Shown here piece after piece: positions 52,226-63,888 of a stretch of DNA of 64,000 bases (its first letter is position 1; the number at the start of each line of letters is the position of its first letter). The position numbers were made by a program, and so were the translations under genes. This DNA is from Pseudomonadota bacterium (GTDB taxonomy: Bacteria > Pseudomonadota > Alphaproteobacteria > Acetobacterales > Acetobacteraceae), in the NCBI GenBank assembly GCA_021845595.1, contig JAJZVV010000015.1, positions 16,294-80,293 on the forward strand. The letters run 5' to 3'. The notes under the pieces were generated by a model. That model did not search any database. It had not been told where the DNA came from and saw only the letters and a program-made list of their open reading frames with translations.

Positions 52226-53074
52226 ATGCTCGCCGCGCTCGTCATCGTCTTCCGCGAGGTCATCGAGGCCGGCCTGATCGTCGGCATCGTGCTCGCCGCC
52301 ACGCGCGGCGTGCCCGGGCGCGGGCGGATGGTGGCGCTGGGCGTCGCCGGCGGCATCGCCGGGGCGGGCCTGCTCGCCGCCTTCGCCGGGCGGCTGGGCG
52401 CGGCCTTCGCCGGTGCCGGGCAGGAGCTGTTCCAGGCCGGCGTGCTCATCGCCGCGGTGGCGATGCTGGCCTGGCACACGATCTGGATGTCGAGCCACGG
52501 CCGCGCCATCGCCCGCGACCTGCGCGCGCTCGGCGCCGCCGTCAGCTCCGGCCAGTCGAAGCTCGCCATGCTCGGCGTGGTCGTCGGCATCGCCGTGCTG
52601 CGCGAGGGCTCGGAAGTGGTCCTGTTCCTCTACGGCATCGCCGCCACCGGCGGCAGTTCGGCGCCGGGCATCGCCCTCGGCGGCGGCCTCGGCGTGCTCG
52701 CCGGCGCGGCGGTGGCGGGGCTGGTCTATCGCGGGCTGCTGGCGATCCCCGCCGGCCGGCTGCTCGGCGTCACCGGCTGGCTGATCACCCTGCTCGCCGC
52801 CGGCATGGCGAGCCAGGCGGTGGCCTTCCTGCAGCAGGGCGGGGTCGCCGAGGTGCTGGTCGAGCCCGTGTGGGATACGAGCTGGCTGCTGGCCGACGGC
52901 TCGATCCCTGGACGCCTGGCGCACACGCTGGTCGGCTATACCGACCAGCCGGACGGGCTGCAGCTCCTCGTCTACGCCCTGACGGTGGCGGCCATCACGC
53001 TTGCCGGCCGCGTCGTGCGCGCCGGCCCCACCCACCGCCCGGCGCACGCACCGGCCCGCGGCGGCGCGACCTGA
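52226..53074 (+). CDS. FTR1/EfeU-family iron permease
   Basis: The 282-residue membrane protein has seven hydrophobic segments and two REXXE motifs, REVIE (10-14) and REGSE (126-130), which bind iron in this family. It probably takes up iron with the cupredoxin; no EfeO/EfeB gene is present. The Fur-like box upstream fits iron control. Confidence 0.92.
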   Translation: MLAALVIVFREVIEAGLIVGIVLAATRGVPGRGRMVALGVAGGIAGAGLLAAFAGRLGAAFAGAGQELFQAGVLIAAVAMLAWHTIWMSSHGRAIARDLRALGAAVSSGQSKLAMLGVVVGIAVLREGSEVVLFLYGIAATGGSSAPGIALGGGLGVLAGAAVAGLVYRGLLAIPAGRLLGVTGWLITLLAAGMASQAVAFLQQGGVAEVLVEPVWDTSWLLADGSIPGRLAHTLVGYTDQPDGLQLLVYALTVAAITLAGRVVRAGPTHRPAHAPARGGAT

Positions 53075-53230
53075 CCCTCTGGCGCCGGCGCGGGCGCCGG
53101 GCTCGAGTTCTCCGCGCGCGCGCTTGACCCGGCCGGCCCGGCCGACCAAGCTCCCCGCGCCTTTCGAGGGCAGCGGCCGGGGCGAGGGCGCCGCCGGTCC
53201 GGTCAACGCCAGAATGGGAAACCCACCACC

Positions 53231-54664
53231 ATGTATCCTCCGGTTCAGCTGCACATCGACGGGGATTGGCGCGCCAGCCGGTCCGGCAAGACGCTCGACG
53301 TGCTCAACCCGGCCACCGGCGAGGTGAACGGCACCGTGGCGCACGCCGGCACCGCCGATCTCGATGACGCGCTCGCCGCCGCGCAGAAGGGCTTCGAGAC
53401 CTGGCGCCGCGTATCCGCCTACGACCGCAGCCGGATCATGCGCAAGGCGGCCGACATTCTGCGCACCCGCGTCGATGCGATCGGCCGCATCATGACCCTC
53501 GAACAGGGCAAGCCGCTGGTCGAGGCGAAGGGCGAGACGGCGTTCTCCGCCGATATCATCGAGTGGTTCGCCGAGGAGGCGCGGCGCGCTTATGGCCGCG
53601 TCGTGCCGCCGCGGACGGACAATGTGCAGCAGCTGGTGATCAAGGAGCCGGTCGGGCCGGTGGCGGCGTTCACGCCGTGGAACTTCCCGATCAACCAGGC
53701 CAACCGCAAAATCTGCGGCGCGCTCGCGGCCGGCTGCTCGATCATCGTCAAGGGGCCGGAGGAGACGCCTGGCTCCGTCGCCGCTTATGTGCAGTGCTGG
53801 CTCGATGCCGGCCTGCCGCCGGGCGTGGTCAACCTGGTCTTCGGCGTGCCGGCGGAGATCAGCGAATATCTCATTCCGCACCCGGTGATCCGCAAAATCT
53901 CCTTCACCGGATCGACCGTCGTCGGCAAGCACCTCGCCGCCCTCGCCGGCCGGCACATGAAGCGGGTGACGATGGAGCTCGGCGGCCACGCGCCCTCGAT
54001 GGTGTTCGACGACGCCAATCTGGACACCGCCGCGGCCGTGCTCGCCGCCAACAAGTTCCGCAATGCCGGGCAGGTGTGCGTCGCGCCGACGCGCTTCCTG
54101 GTGCAGGACGGCGTGCACGACGCGTTCGTCGAAAAGCTCGTCGCGCGGGCGAAGAAACTCAAGGTCGGCAACGGGCTGGAGGACGGGGTGACGATGGGCC
54201 CGCTGGCCAACCCCCGCCGCATCCCGGCGATGGAGGGGCTGATCGCCGACGCGGTGGCGAAGGGCGCGGAGATCGCCACCGGCGGCAAGCGCATCGGCAA
54301 TGTCGGCAATTTCTTCGAGCCGACGGTGCTCACCGGCATGACCACCGCGATGCGCGCGATGAATGAGGAGCCGTTCGGGCCGGTCGCGCTCGTCAGCCGC
54401 TTCTCCAGCATCGACGAGGTGATCGCCGAGGCCAACCGGCTCGACTACGGCCTCGCCGCCTACGCCTACACCGCCTCGCACAAGACGGTGACGACGCTGT
54501 CCACGCGCGTCGAGGTCGGCATGCTGTCGATCAATCATCACGGCATCGCGCTGCCGGAGGTGCCGTTCGGCGGCATCAAGGACAGCGGCTACGGGTCCGA
54601 GGGCGGCAGCGAGGCGATCGAGGCCTATCTCAACACCAAGCTGGTGACGCAGGCGGCGATCTGA
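53231..54664 (+). CDS. NAD(P)-dependent aldehyde dehydrogenase, succinate-semialdehyde type
   Basis: The 477-residue enzyme has the catalytic C283 ([11 protein letters not shown]) and E249 ([11 protein letters not shown]), with [15 protein letters not shown] and [20 protein letters not shown], which match succinate-semialdehyde or related dehydrogenases. The exact aldehyde is uncertain. It converges with the following lyase-family gene. Confidence 0.88.
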   Translation: MYPPVQLHIDGDWRASRSGKTLDVLNPATGEVNGTVAHAGTADLDDALAAAQKGFETWRRVSAYDRSRIMRKAADILRTRVDAIGRIMTLEQGKPLVEAKGETAFSADIIEWFAEEARRAYGRVVPPRTDNVQQLVIKEPVGPVAAFTPWNFPINQANRKICGALAAGCSIIVKGPEETPGSVAAYVQCWLDAGLPPGVVNLVFGVPAEISEYLIPHPVIRKISFTGSTVVGKHLAALAGRHMKRVTMELGGHAPSMVFDDANLDTAAAVLAANKFRNAGQVCVAPTRFLVQDGVHDAFVEKLVARAKKLKVGNGLEDGVTMGPLANPRRIPAMEGLIADAVAKGAEIATGGKRIGNVGNFFEPTVLTGMTTAMRAMNEEPFGPVALVSRFSSIDEVIAEANRLDYGLAAYAYTASHKTVTTLSTRVEVGMLSINHHGIALPEVPFGGIKDSGYGSEGGSEAIEAYLNTKLVTQAAI

Positions 54665-54704
54665 CCACCACGCCGCGACCGCAGCGGCCGGAACCGGGCG
54701 CGGC

Positions 54705-55577
54705 TCAGCCCGGTTCCTCGGCGTGCGCGCGCTCGAACGCCCAGACCGCGTCGAAGCCCATCAGCCGGTTCATGGCGTCGAACGGCAGCAGCGCCAGCCC
54801 GGCGCCGGCGCTGGAGCCCCGTTCGCGCAGCACGCCGTAGGCGCCCTGCAGCGCCTGCGCCGCGGCGAGGAACCCGGTGGCGGGAAAGATCGCGAGCTGG
54901 TAGCCGAGTTCGGCCAGCCGCGCGCGCGTCGGCACCGGCGTGCGGCCGCCCTCGACCATGTTGGCGAGGCAGGGCAGATCGAACCGGGCGCAGATCGCGG
55001 CCATCTCCGCCTCCGATTCCGGGCTCTCGACGAACAGGATGTCGGCCCCCGCACGGGCATAGGCCTCCGCCCGCCGCAGCGCCTCGTCCAGCCCGAGCGC
55101 GGTGCGGGCGTCGGTGCGGGCGATGATGAGGAAATCGGCGCTGGAGCGGCTCTCGCACGCGACCCGGAGCTTGCGCACCATGTCCGCCGCCGGCACCACG
55201 CGCCGCCCCGGCGTGTGGCCGCACTTCTTCGGGAAAACCTGGTCCTCGATCTGGATCGCGGCAACGCCGGCGGCCTCGTAGCCGCGCACCGTGCGGGCGA
55301 CGTTGAGCAGGCCGCCGAACCCGGTATCGGCATCGGCGATCACCGGCGTCGTCGTGCCGGCGGCGATCGTCTGCACCCGGGCCAGCATTTCGCCGTAGGA
55401 GGCGAGCCCGGCGTCCGGCAGGCCGAGATGGGACGCGACCGTGCCGTAGCCGGTCATGTAGAGCGCCGCGAAGCCCATGCGGTCGGCGATGCGGGCGGAA
55501 ATCATGTCGAACACGCCGGGCGCGATCAGCACCTCGCCACGGCGCAGCAGCGACTTCAGGCTCGGGCGCGACGGCAT
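54705..55577 (-). CDS. Isocitrate lyase/PEP mutase family protein
   Basis: The 290-residue protein has the TIM-barrel signature GYGTVASHLGLPDAG, TPVIADADTGFGG and IQIEDQVFPKKCGH, where KKCGH is the active-site loop with Cys. Likely a carboxyvinyl-carboxyphosphonate, methylisocitrate lyase-like or oxaloacetate decarboxylase enzyme; the substrate cannot be set. It is divergent from rimP. Confidence 0.85.
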   Translation of the reverse strand: MPSRPSLKSLLRRGEVLIAPGVFDMISARIADRMGFAALYMTGYGTVASHLGLPDAGLASYGEMLARVQTIAAGTTTPVIADADTGFGGLLNVARTVRGYEAAGVAAIQIEDQVFPKKCGHTPGRRVVPAADMVRKLRVACESRSSADFLIIARTDARTALGLDEALRRAEAYARAGADILFVESPESEAEMAAICARFDLPCLANMVEGGRTPVPTRARLAELGYQLAIFPATGFLAAAQALQGAYGVLRERGSSAGAGLALLPFDAMNRLMGFDAVWAFERAHAEEPG

Positions 55578-55749
55578 GGTGCCTCCTGCGGCGGGTGGGT
55601 CGGGCGGTCGGAACCCGCAGCATAGAGCGCCGCCGCCGGCGCGGGAATCGGCCCTGTCGGGCGTGATGGTCGGGGCGTGATTGCCGCTTGCAACCGCCCC
55701 CCCTTCACGCTATCTCACCGGCATACATTCTCCGCAGCACTGAACGGGG

Positions 55750-55781
55750 GGTGGCCTTCACGGGCCGCCTTTTTTGTTTTT
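55750..55781 (+). terminator. rimP leader terminator
   Basis: GGTGGCC (55750-55756) pairs with GGCCGCC (55763-55769) around TTCACG and is followed by TTTTTTGTTTTT. This terminator-like stem sits just before rimP, and its T run contains the likely TTG start of rimP. A rimP leader attenuator has been reported in bacteria; this matches that idea in form. Confidence 0.65.
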
Positions 55782-56310
55782 GGACCTGGACCGCCCGATT
55801 CTGACCGGCCTCGAAGCCCGGCTCGCCGACCTGGTCGCGCCGACCGTCACCGATATGGGCTACGAGCTCGTCCGCGTCGCCGTCACCGGGCGGGATCGCC
55901 CGACGATCCAGATCATGGTCGACCGTGCCGATGGCGCGCCGGTCGGCGTCGGCGATTGCGAGGCGCTGAGCCACGCGCTCGGGGCGGTGCTCGATGTCGC
56001 GGATCCGGTCCGCAGCGCCTGGACGCTGGAGATCAGCTCGGCCGGGATCGACCGGCCGCTGACGCGCGCCAAGGACTGGAATCGCTTCGCCGGCCATCTC
56101 GCGCGGGCCGAAATGGCGGTGCCGTTCGAGGGCCGCAAGCGCTTCTCCGGCGTCGTGCTGGGCGCCGACGCCACCGCCGCCCGGCTCCGGCTGGACGACG
56201 GCAGCGAGGTGGCGCTGGCCCTCGCCGACATCCGCCGCGCCAAGCTGGTGCTGACCGATGCGCTGATCGACGCCTGCGCTGCCCCTGCAACCGATAGCGA
56301 AGCACACTGA
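55774..56310 (+). CDS. rimP: Ribosome maturation factor RimP
   Basis: The 178-residue protein has [25 protein letters not shown] and [18 protein letters not shown]...[13 protein letters not shown], the RimP core. It helps assemble the 30S subunit. Both possible TTG starts (55774 and 55780) lie in the T run of the leader terminator. It opens the nusA-infB cluster. Confidence 0.92.
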   Translation: MFLDLDRPILTGLEARLADLVAPTVTDMGYELVRVAVTGRDRPTIQIMVDRADGAPVGVGDCEALSHALGAVLDVADPVRSAWTLEISSAGIDRPLTRAKDWNRFAGHLARAEMAVPFEGRKRFSGVVLGADATAARLRLDDGSEVALALADIRRAKLVLTDALIDACAAPATDSEAH

Positions 56311-56324
56311 GGGATCACCGCGCC

Positions 56325-57893
56325 ATGGATACCGCCGTCACCCGCCCCGAACTGCTGCTGGTGGCCGACGCCGTCGCCCGCGAGAAATCGATCGACCGGG
56401 ACGAAGTGCTCGAGGCGATGGAGCAGGCGATCCAGAAGGCCGGCCGGGCGAAATACGGCCACGAGAAGGATATCCGCGCCACCATCGACAAGAAGTCCGG
56501 CGAGGTGCGGCTGTCGCGCTGGACCGAGGTGGTGGAGACGGTGGAGAACGAGGAGACGCAGATCCCCCTCGCCATCGCCCAGCGCATCAATCCCGAGCTG
56601 AAGCTCGGCGAGTTCATCGTCGATCCGCTGCCACCGATCGATTTCGGCCGCATCGCGGCGCAGACCGCCAAGCAGGTGATCGTGCAGCGGGTGCGCGAAT
56701 ACGAGCGCAAGCGGCAGTATGACGAGTTCAAGGACCGCGTCGGCGAGATCATCAACGGCACGGTGAAGCGCACCGAGTACGGCAACCTGATGGTCGATCT
56801 CGGCCGCGCCGAGGCGCTGCTGCGCAAGGACGAGCTGATCCCGCGCGAGAGTTTCCGCAACGGCGACCGCGTGCGCGCGTTCATCTACGACGTGCGCGAC
56901 GAGCCGCGCGGGCCGCAGATTTTCCTCTCGCGCACCCATCCCGGCTTCCTCGCCAAGCTGTTCGCGCAGGAAGTGCCGGAAATCTACGACGGCATCATCG
57001 AGATCAAGGCGGTGGCGCGCGATCCCGGGTCGCGGGCGAAAATGGCGGTGATCAGCCGCGATACCTCCATCGACCCGGTCGGCGCCTGCGTCGGCATGCG
57101 CGGCTCGCGCGTGCAGGCGGTGGTGGCCGAGCTGCAGGGCGAGAAGATCGACATCATCCCCTGGTCGCCGCAGGCCGCGACCTTCGTCGTCAACGCGCTG
57201 GCGCCGGCGGAGGTCACCAAGGTGGTGATGGACGAGGAAGCCGGGCGCGTCGAAGTGGTGGTTCCGGACGACCAGCTCAGCCTCGCCATCGGCCGGCGCG
57301 GGCAGAATGTCCGCCTGGCCAGCCAGCTCACCCGCTGGGACATCGACATCCTGACCGAGGCCGAGGAGAGCGAGCGCCGGCAGGAGGAATTCCGCCGCCG
57401 CACCGGCCTGTTCGTCGACGCGCTCGATGTCGACGATGTCATCGCCGGCTTGCTGGTCACTGAAGGGTTCACCACCATCGAGGAGCTGGCCATGACGCCG
57501 CCCGAGGAAATGGCCGAGATCGAAGGCTTCGACGAAAACATCGCCGCCGAGCTGATCCGCCGCGCCGACGAACATCTCACCCGGCGCGACGCCGCCTTCG
57601 ACGAGCGGCGGCGCGAGCTCGGCGTCAGCGACGAGATCGCCGCCTTCGAGGCGCTGACGCCGGGGATGCTGGTCGCGCTCGGCGAGAAGGGCGTCAAGAC
57701 GCTCGATGACCTCGCCGATCTCGCCTCCGACGAGCTGATCGAGATCGTCGGCGCCGAACACCTGGACGAGGCGGCGGCCAACGAGCTGATCATGGCCGCG
57801 CGCGCCCACTGGTTCGCGGGCGAGGACGGCGCCGAGGCGGACGCGGACAAGCGGGAGGCCGGCGCGGGCACGCGGGAGGACGATCACGACTGA
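56325..57893 (+). CDS. nusA: Transcription termination/antitermination protein NusA
   Basis: The 522-residue protein has the N-terminal domain, S1 (GTVKRTEYGNLMVDLGRAEALLRKDE), KH domains (GACVGMRGSRVQAVVAELQGEKIDIIPW) and two acidic C-terminal repeats (about 360-500) that bind RNA polymerase. It is in the standard place after rimP and overlaps the proposed ylxR start. Confidence 0.96.
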   Translation: MDTAVTRPELLLVADAVAREKSIDRDEVLEAMEQAIQKAGRAKYGHEKDIRATIDKKSGEVRLSRWTEVVETVENEETQIPLAIAQRINPELKLGEFIVDPLPPIDFGRIAAQTAKQVIVQRVREYERKRQYDEFKDRVGEIINGTVKRTEYGNLMVDLGRAEALLRKDELIPRESFRNGDRVRAFIYDVRDEPRGPQIFLSRTHPGFLAKLFAQEVPEIYDGIIEIKAVARDPGSRAKMAVISRDTSIDPVGACVGMRGSRVQAVVAELQGEKIDIIPWSPQAATFVVNALAPAEVTKVVMDEEAGRVEVVVPDDQLSLAIGRRGQNVRLASQLTRWDIDILTEAEESERRQEEFRRRTGLFVDALDVDDVIAGLLVTEGFTTIEELAMTPPEEMAEIEGFDENIAAELIRRADEHLTRRDAAFDERRRELGVSDEIAAFEALTPGMLVALGEKGVKTLDDLADLASDELIEIVGAEHLDEAAANELIMAARAHWFAGEDGAEADADKREAGAGTREDDHD

Positions 57894-58677
57894 GCGCGGC
57901 GCCCCCCTCGCCCCGGACGAACCGTCGGCGGACGCCGCCGAGAGCGAGCGTGGCCCGCTGCGCCGGTGCATCGTCACGCGCCTGCAGGCACCGAAGGAGC
58001 AGATGCTGCGCTTCGTCGTCGGCCCCGATCATGCCCTGGTGCCCGACCTCGCTGGGCGCCTGCCGGGGCGGGGAATCTGGTTGAGTGCGCGTGGCGATGT
58101 GTTAGAAACCGCGCGGCGGCGCGGCGCCTTCAGCCGGGCCGCGCGGACGCGGGTGGACGTGCCCGACGGTCTGGCGGCGATGGTCACCGACGGGCTCCTG
58201 CGGCGGATCGGCGAGACGCTGGGCTTGGCGCGCCGCGCCGGACAGGCGGTGTGCGGTTTCACCCGGTGCCGCGAATGGCTGCAGCAGCATCGGGTGGGAC
58301 TGGTCGTGCAGGCATCGGATGGCAGTCCCGAAGAGCGGGCGCGTCTGCTGAGCGGCTGGCGTGACGGCCCGGCGATCACGCCGCTTTCCGGTGCGGCGCT
58401 GGGCGCGATCTTCGGCCGCGAGCATGTCGTGCACGTGGCGGTGGCGCGAGGGCGGCTGGCGACGGGCCTCGCTTTGGAGGCGGAACGGTTGGCGGGCGTG
58501 CGTGCAAGCGGCGCGGCGGCCACGGCTGGGGGCGCACGCACGGCGCCGCCCGGCGACGAAGGAAGCACGGCGCCGCGTGGCGGCGGCAGCGGAGCGGACG
58601 CGGCCGGGGCGAACGCCCCGCTCGCGGCTCCGGACGGATTGAGCGGCGCAGCAGACGTGGAAGTGACGGGCGATTAG
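57883..58677 (+). CDS. YlxR (DUF448) + L7Ae-like fused RNA-binding protein, probable ATC start
   Basis: The protein has RRCIVTRLQAPKEQMLRFVVGPD and DLAGRLPGRGIWLSA, the complete YlxR domain, then a L7Ae-like domain (about 120-225) beginning LLRRIGETLGLARRAGQAVCGF. From the in-frame stop at 57787 to the RRCIVTR motif there is no ATG, GTG or TTG. An ATC at 57883, after GGAGG, gives an ordinary start, 264 residues in all. An internal ATG at 58003 would remove the conserved motif. The infB ATG follows its stop immediately. Confidence 0.78.
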   Translation: MTTERGAPLAPDEPSADAAESERGPLRRCIVTRLQAPKEQMLRFVVGPDHALVPDLAGRLPGRGIWLSARGDVLETARRRGAFSRAARTRVDVPDGLAAMVTDGLLRRIGETLGLARRAGQAVCGFTRCREWLQQHRVGLVVQASDGSPEERARLLSGWRDGPAITPLSGAALGAIFGREHVVHVAVARGRLATGLALEAERLAGVRASGAAATAGGARTAPPGDEGSTAPRGGGSGADAAGANAPLAAPDGLSGAADVEVTGD

Positions 58678-61409
<2,732 letters not shown>

Positions 61410-61413
<4 letters not shown>

Positions 61414-61793
61414 CCGAAGGGCGTGCCGCACCGACCCAGCGCCAGCTTCGCGTCGCGGAGGAGATCCGCCACGTGCTCGCCGGCCTGTTCCTGCGCCACG
61501 ATTTCCGCGACCCCGACCTCGCCGGCGCGGACATCACCGTGACCGAGGTGCGCATCGGCCCGGACCTCAAGCACGCGACGGCGTTCATCGCGCGCTTCGG
61601 CCGCGCCGATGCGGAGGCCCTGCTGCCGGCGCTGCGCCGCGCCGCGCCCTACATGCGCACCCAGATCGCGCACGCGATGCGGCTGCGCCACGCGCCCGAG
61701 CTCTCGTTCCAGCCCGATACGACGCTCGACGAGGCAGCGCATATCAGCGACCTGCTGCGCTCGCCGGACGTCGCGCGCGATCTGAAGAAATAG
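61410..61793 (+). CDS. rbfA: Ribosome-binding factor A
   Basis: The 127-residue protein starts at GTG (overlapping the infB stop as GTGA) and has [19 protein letters not shown] and [22 protein letters not shown], the RbfA KH-like fold. It aids 30S maturation. truB and rpsO, often next, are absent. Confidence 0.94.
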
Positions 61794-61867
61794 GGCAGAC
61801 CGACCGGGGGAGTTGATCGCCGCCCCGCGCGGTGGTTGCATGGCGCCAACGACAAAGGGAGGCGACC

Positions 61868-62806
61868 ATGCACAGCGAGGCCCAGTGGCGGCGACGGACC
61901 CTGCTCGGCGCCGGACCAGCGGCGGTGCTGCTGGCCAGCGGCGCGGCCCGGGCCGAACCGGTGCCGTGGTCGGCCGGCAGCGAGCAGCCGGTGCTGATCG
62001 CTCCGCCCAACGCCACCGACTGCCACCACCACATCTACGATTCCCGCTTCAAGGTCGCGCCCACCGCGACCTTGCGCCCGGGCGACGCCACGGTGGCCGA
62101 CTACCGCAAGCTGCAGGCGCGCATCCGCACCAGCCGCAACATCGTCGTCCAACCCTCCACCTACGGCACCGACAACGCCCTGCTCGTCGAGGCGCTGGGC
62201 CAGTTCGGCGCCCAGGCCCGCGGCGTCGCGGTGGTGGACATGTCGGTGACGGACGCCGAGCTCGACCGGCTGCACGCGGCCGGCGTGCGCGGCATCCGCT
62301 TCAACCTGGTGCAGGCCGGCGCGACCACGCCGGCGATGGTCGAGCCGCTGGCCGCGCGCGTGCACGAGCGCGGCTGGCACGTCCAGTTCCACCTGCTGGC
62401 GGCGCAGATCGCCGAGATGGCGCCGCTGTTCGCGCGCGTGCCGGCGCCAATGGTGTTCGACCATATGGGCCGGCTGCCGGAGCCCGAAGGCATCCGCCAC
62501 CCGGCGTTCAAGGTCATCGCCGAGCTGGTGCAGCAGGACCGCGCCTGGGTGAAGCTCTCCGGCGCCTACATGGACACGAAACAGGGCCCACCCGCCTACG
62601 CCGACACCAGCGCGGTGGCGAAAGCCTATGTCAACCTCGCGCCCGAACGCATGGTCTGGGGCAGCGACTGGCCGCACCCGACGGAAAAGGTGAAGCCGGA
62701 CGACGCGATCCTGTTCGACCTGCTGCTAGGCTGGGCGCCGGCCGAGGCGACGCGACAGCGCATCCTGGTCGAGAATCCGGCCAAGCTCTACGGGTTCCCG
62801 GGTTAG
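61868..62806 (+). CDS. Amidohydrolase (TIM-barrel metal-dependent hydrolase) with Tat-like signal
   Basis: The 312-residue protein has an N-terminal RRRTLLGAG, resembling a Tat signal, then TDCHHHIYD (metal His pair) and the conserved WGSDWPHP near the end with an Asp ligand. It resembles amidohydrolase 2 members such as lactonases. Substrate is unknown. GGGAGG precedes the ATG. Confidence 0.86.
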   Translation: MHSEAQWRRRTLLGAGPAAVLLASGAARAEPVPWSAGSEQPVLIAPPNATDCHHHIYDSRFKVAPTATLRPGDATVADYRKLQARIRTSRNIVVQPSTYGTDNALLVEALGQFGAQARGVAVVDMSVTDAELDRLHAAGVRGIRFNLVQAGATTPAMVEPLAARVHERGWHVQFHLLAAQIAEMAPLFARVPAPMVFDHMGRLPEPEGIRHPAFKVIAELVQQDRAWVKLSGAYMDTKQGPPAYADTSAVAKAYVNLAPERMVWGSDWPHPTEKVKPDDAILFDLLLGWAPAEATRQRILVENPAKLYGFPG

Positions 62807-62976
62807 AAGCCTATCCCGGGCTTGGCGCCCGCGACCGGCCGCACATGCGCGAACATGCCGAGCCTTAACCAGGACGGGAATTTTTCGCGCAAATGGCGTG
62901 GGCCGTGGAGCTCAATCGCGCCGTCGGCGATCTTGGCCGTGAGGGTCAAATCTGTGTTTCGGCGTGGGAAGCCCCC
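62803..62976 (-). pseudogene. Possible C-terminal remnant of a gene cut by the IS element
   Basis: On the minus strand a reading runs from the IS edge to a stop at 62803-62805 and gives a protein-like end, LTAKIADGAIELHGPRHL and PSWLRLGMFAHVRPV. No start lies within the host DNA. It could be the tail of a gene whose front part was lost to the insertion. I do not recognise the family. Confidence 0.35.
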
Positions 62977-63042
62977 TGACCTGCCCCCGGATTTTCGGAC
63001 CGCTGCAAAGTTGAGAGACTGGCTCCCTGGACGGAGGGAGCG

Positions 63043-63319
63043 ATGCGGAAATCGAGGTTCACGGACGAACAGGTGGTGGGGCGCAAGGCATGCCTTGCGC
63101 CGCGAAGCGGATCGGGAGCCGGTGGCGGAGGTGGCCAAGCGGCATGGGGTCAGCGAGCAGACGATCTACACGTGGCGGAAGCGGTTCGGGGAGCTGCGCA
63201 CCGAGGATGTGCGCCGGCTGCGCCAGTTGGAGACGGAGAACGCCCGGCTGAAGAAGCTGGTGGCGGAGCGCGACCTGGAGATCGAGGTGATGCGCGAGGT
63301 GGCGGCAAAAAACTGGTGA
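63043..63319 (+). pseudogene. IS3-family transposase orfA, frameshifted
   Basis: The frame starts MRKSRFTDEQVV and then breaks. The remaining orfA sequence (HGVSEQTIYTWRKRFGELR, LETENARLKKLVAERDLEIE) is in another frame. A perfect 22-bp palindrome at 63080-63101 lies at the break. The stop at 63317-63319 overlaps orfB as in intact IS3 elements. Confidence 0.85.
63080..63101. repeat. Perfect 22-bp palindrome inside orfA
   Basis: GGCGCAAGGCA is followed directly by its exact reverse complement. It replaces what in intact orfA genes is usually a few codons between the EQVV and READREP regions, and the frame is shifted by one. It is probably a small inserted repeat. Confidence 0.9.
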
Positions 63320-63888
63320 GCGTGCCGGCCCGCCGGCGGGGTGTGGCGTATGGCCGGGAGCATGGTCTCTCGGCACGGCGGGCCTGCACGCTGTTCTCGG
63401 TGGCGCGATCGGCGCTGGGCTATTGCGGTGTGAAACCGGCCAAGGACGCCAAGGCGATGGAGCGGATGAAGGCATTGTCGGCGCAGTATCCACGCTATGG
63501 GTATCGGCGCATGCGGATCTTCCTGGCCCGGGACGGGTATGCGATGAGCCCCGGCCGGGCGTATCGGCTGTGGCGGCTGGGCGGCCTGCAGGTGCCGCGC
63601 AAGCGGGGCCGCAAGCGGGTGGCCGCGTCGCGTCCGCGGCCGCAGGCGCCGACGGGGCCGAACCAGGTGTGGAGCTACGACTTCGTGTTCGACCGCTGCG
63701 CCAACGGCCAGCAGTTGAAGTGCCTGACGGTGACGGACGAGTTCACCAAGGAAGGCTTGGCGATCGACGTCGACGGCCGCCTTCGCTCGCCGCGGGTCAT
63801 CGAGGTACTGTCGCGGCTGGTGAGCGCGCGCGGGGCGCCGGCGTTCCTGCGCTCGGACAACGGACCGGAATTCGGACACCTCCAATAA
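63316..63888 (+). pseudogene. IS3-family transposase orfB, truncated
   Basis: The reading starts at GTG (overlapping the orfA stop) and has YPRYGYRRMRIFLARDGY and the integrase core DFVFDRCANGQQLKCLTVTDEF and RSDNGPEF. It ends 4 codons after GPEF (GHLQ stop), so the last acidic residue of the DDE triad is missing. Junction with the next element is near 63873. Confidence 0.9.

Larger units (their letters stand above)
62977..63872 (+). mobile_element. IS3-family insertion sequence, broken
   Basis: The left end TGACCTGCCCCC (62977) is like IS3-family (IS407-type) inverted repeats, followed by orfA (disrupted) and orfB (cut short). The right end is missing because another element begins at about 63873. 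The target duplication cannot be checked. Confidence 0.75.

Noticed and set aside
58003..58677. ATG at 58003 as the ylxR start
   Set aside because: It would remove the conserved RRCIVTR motif of the YlxR domain.
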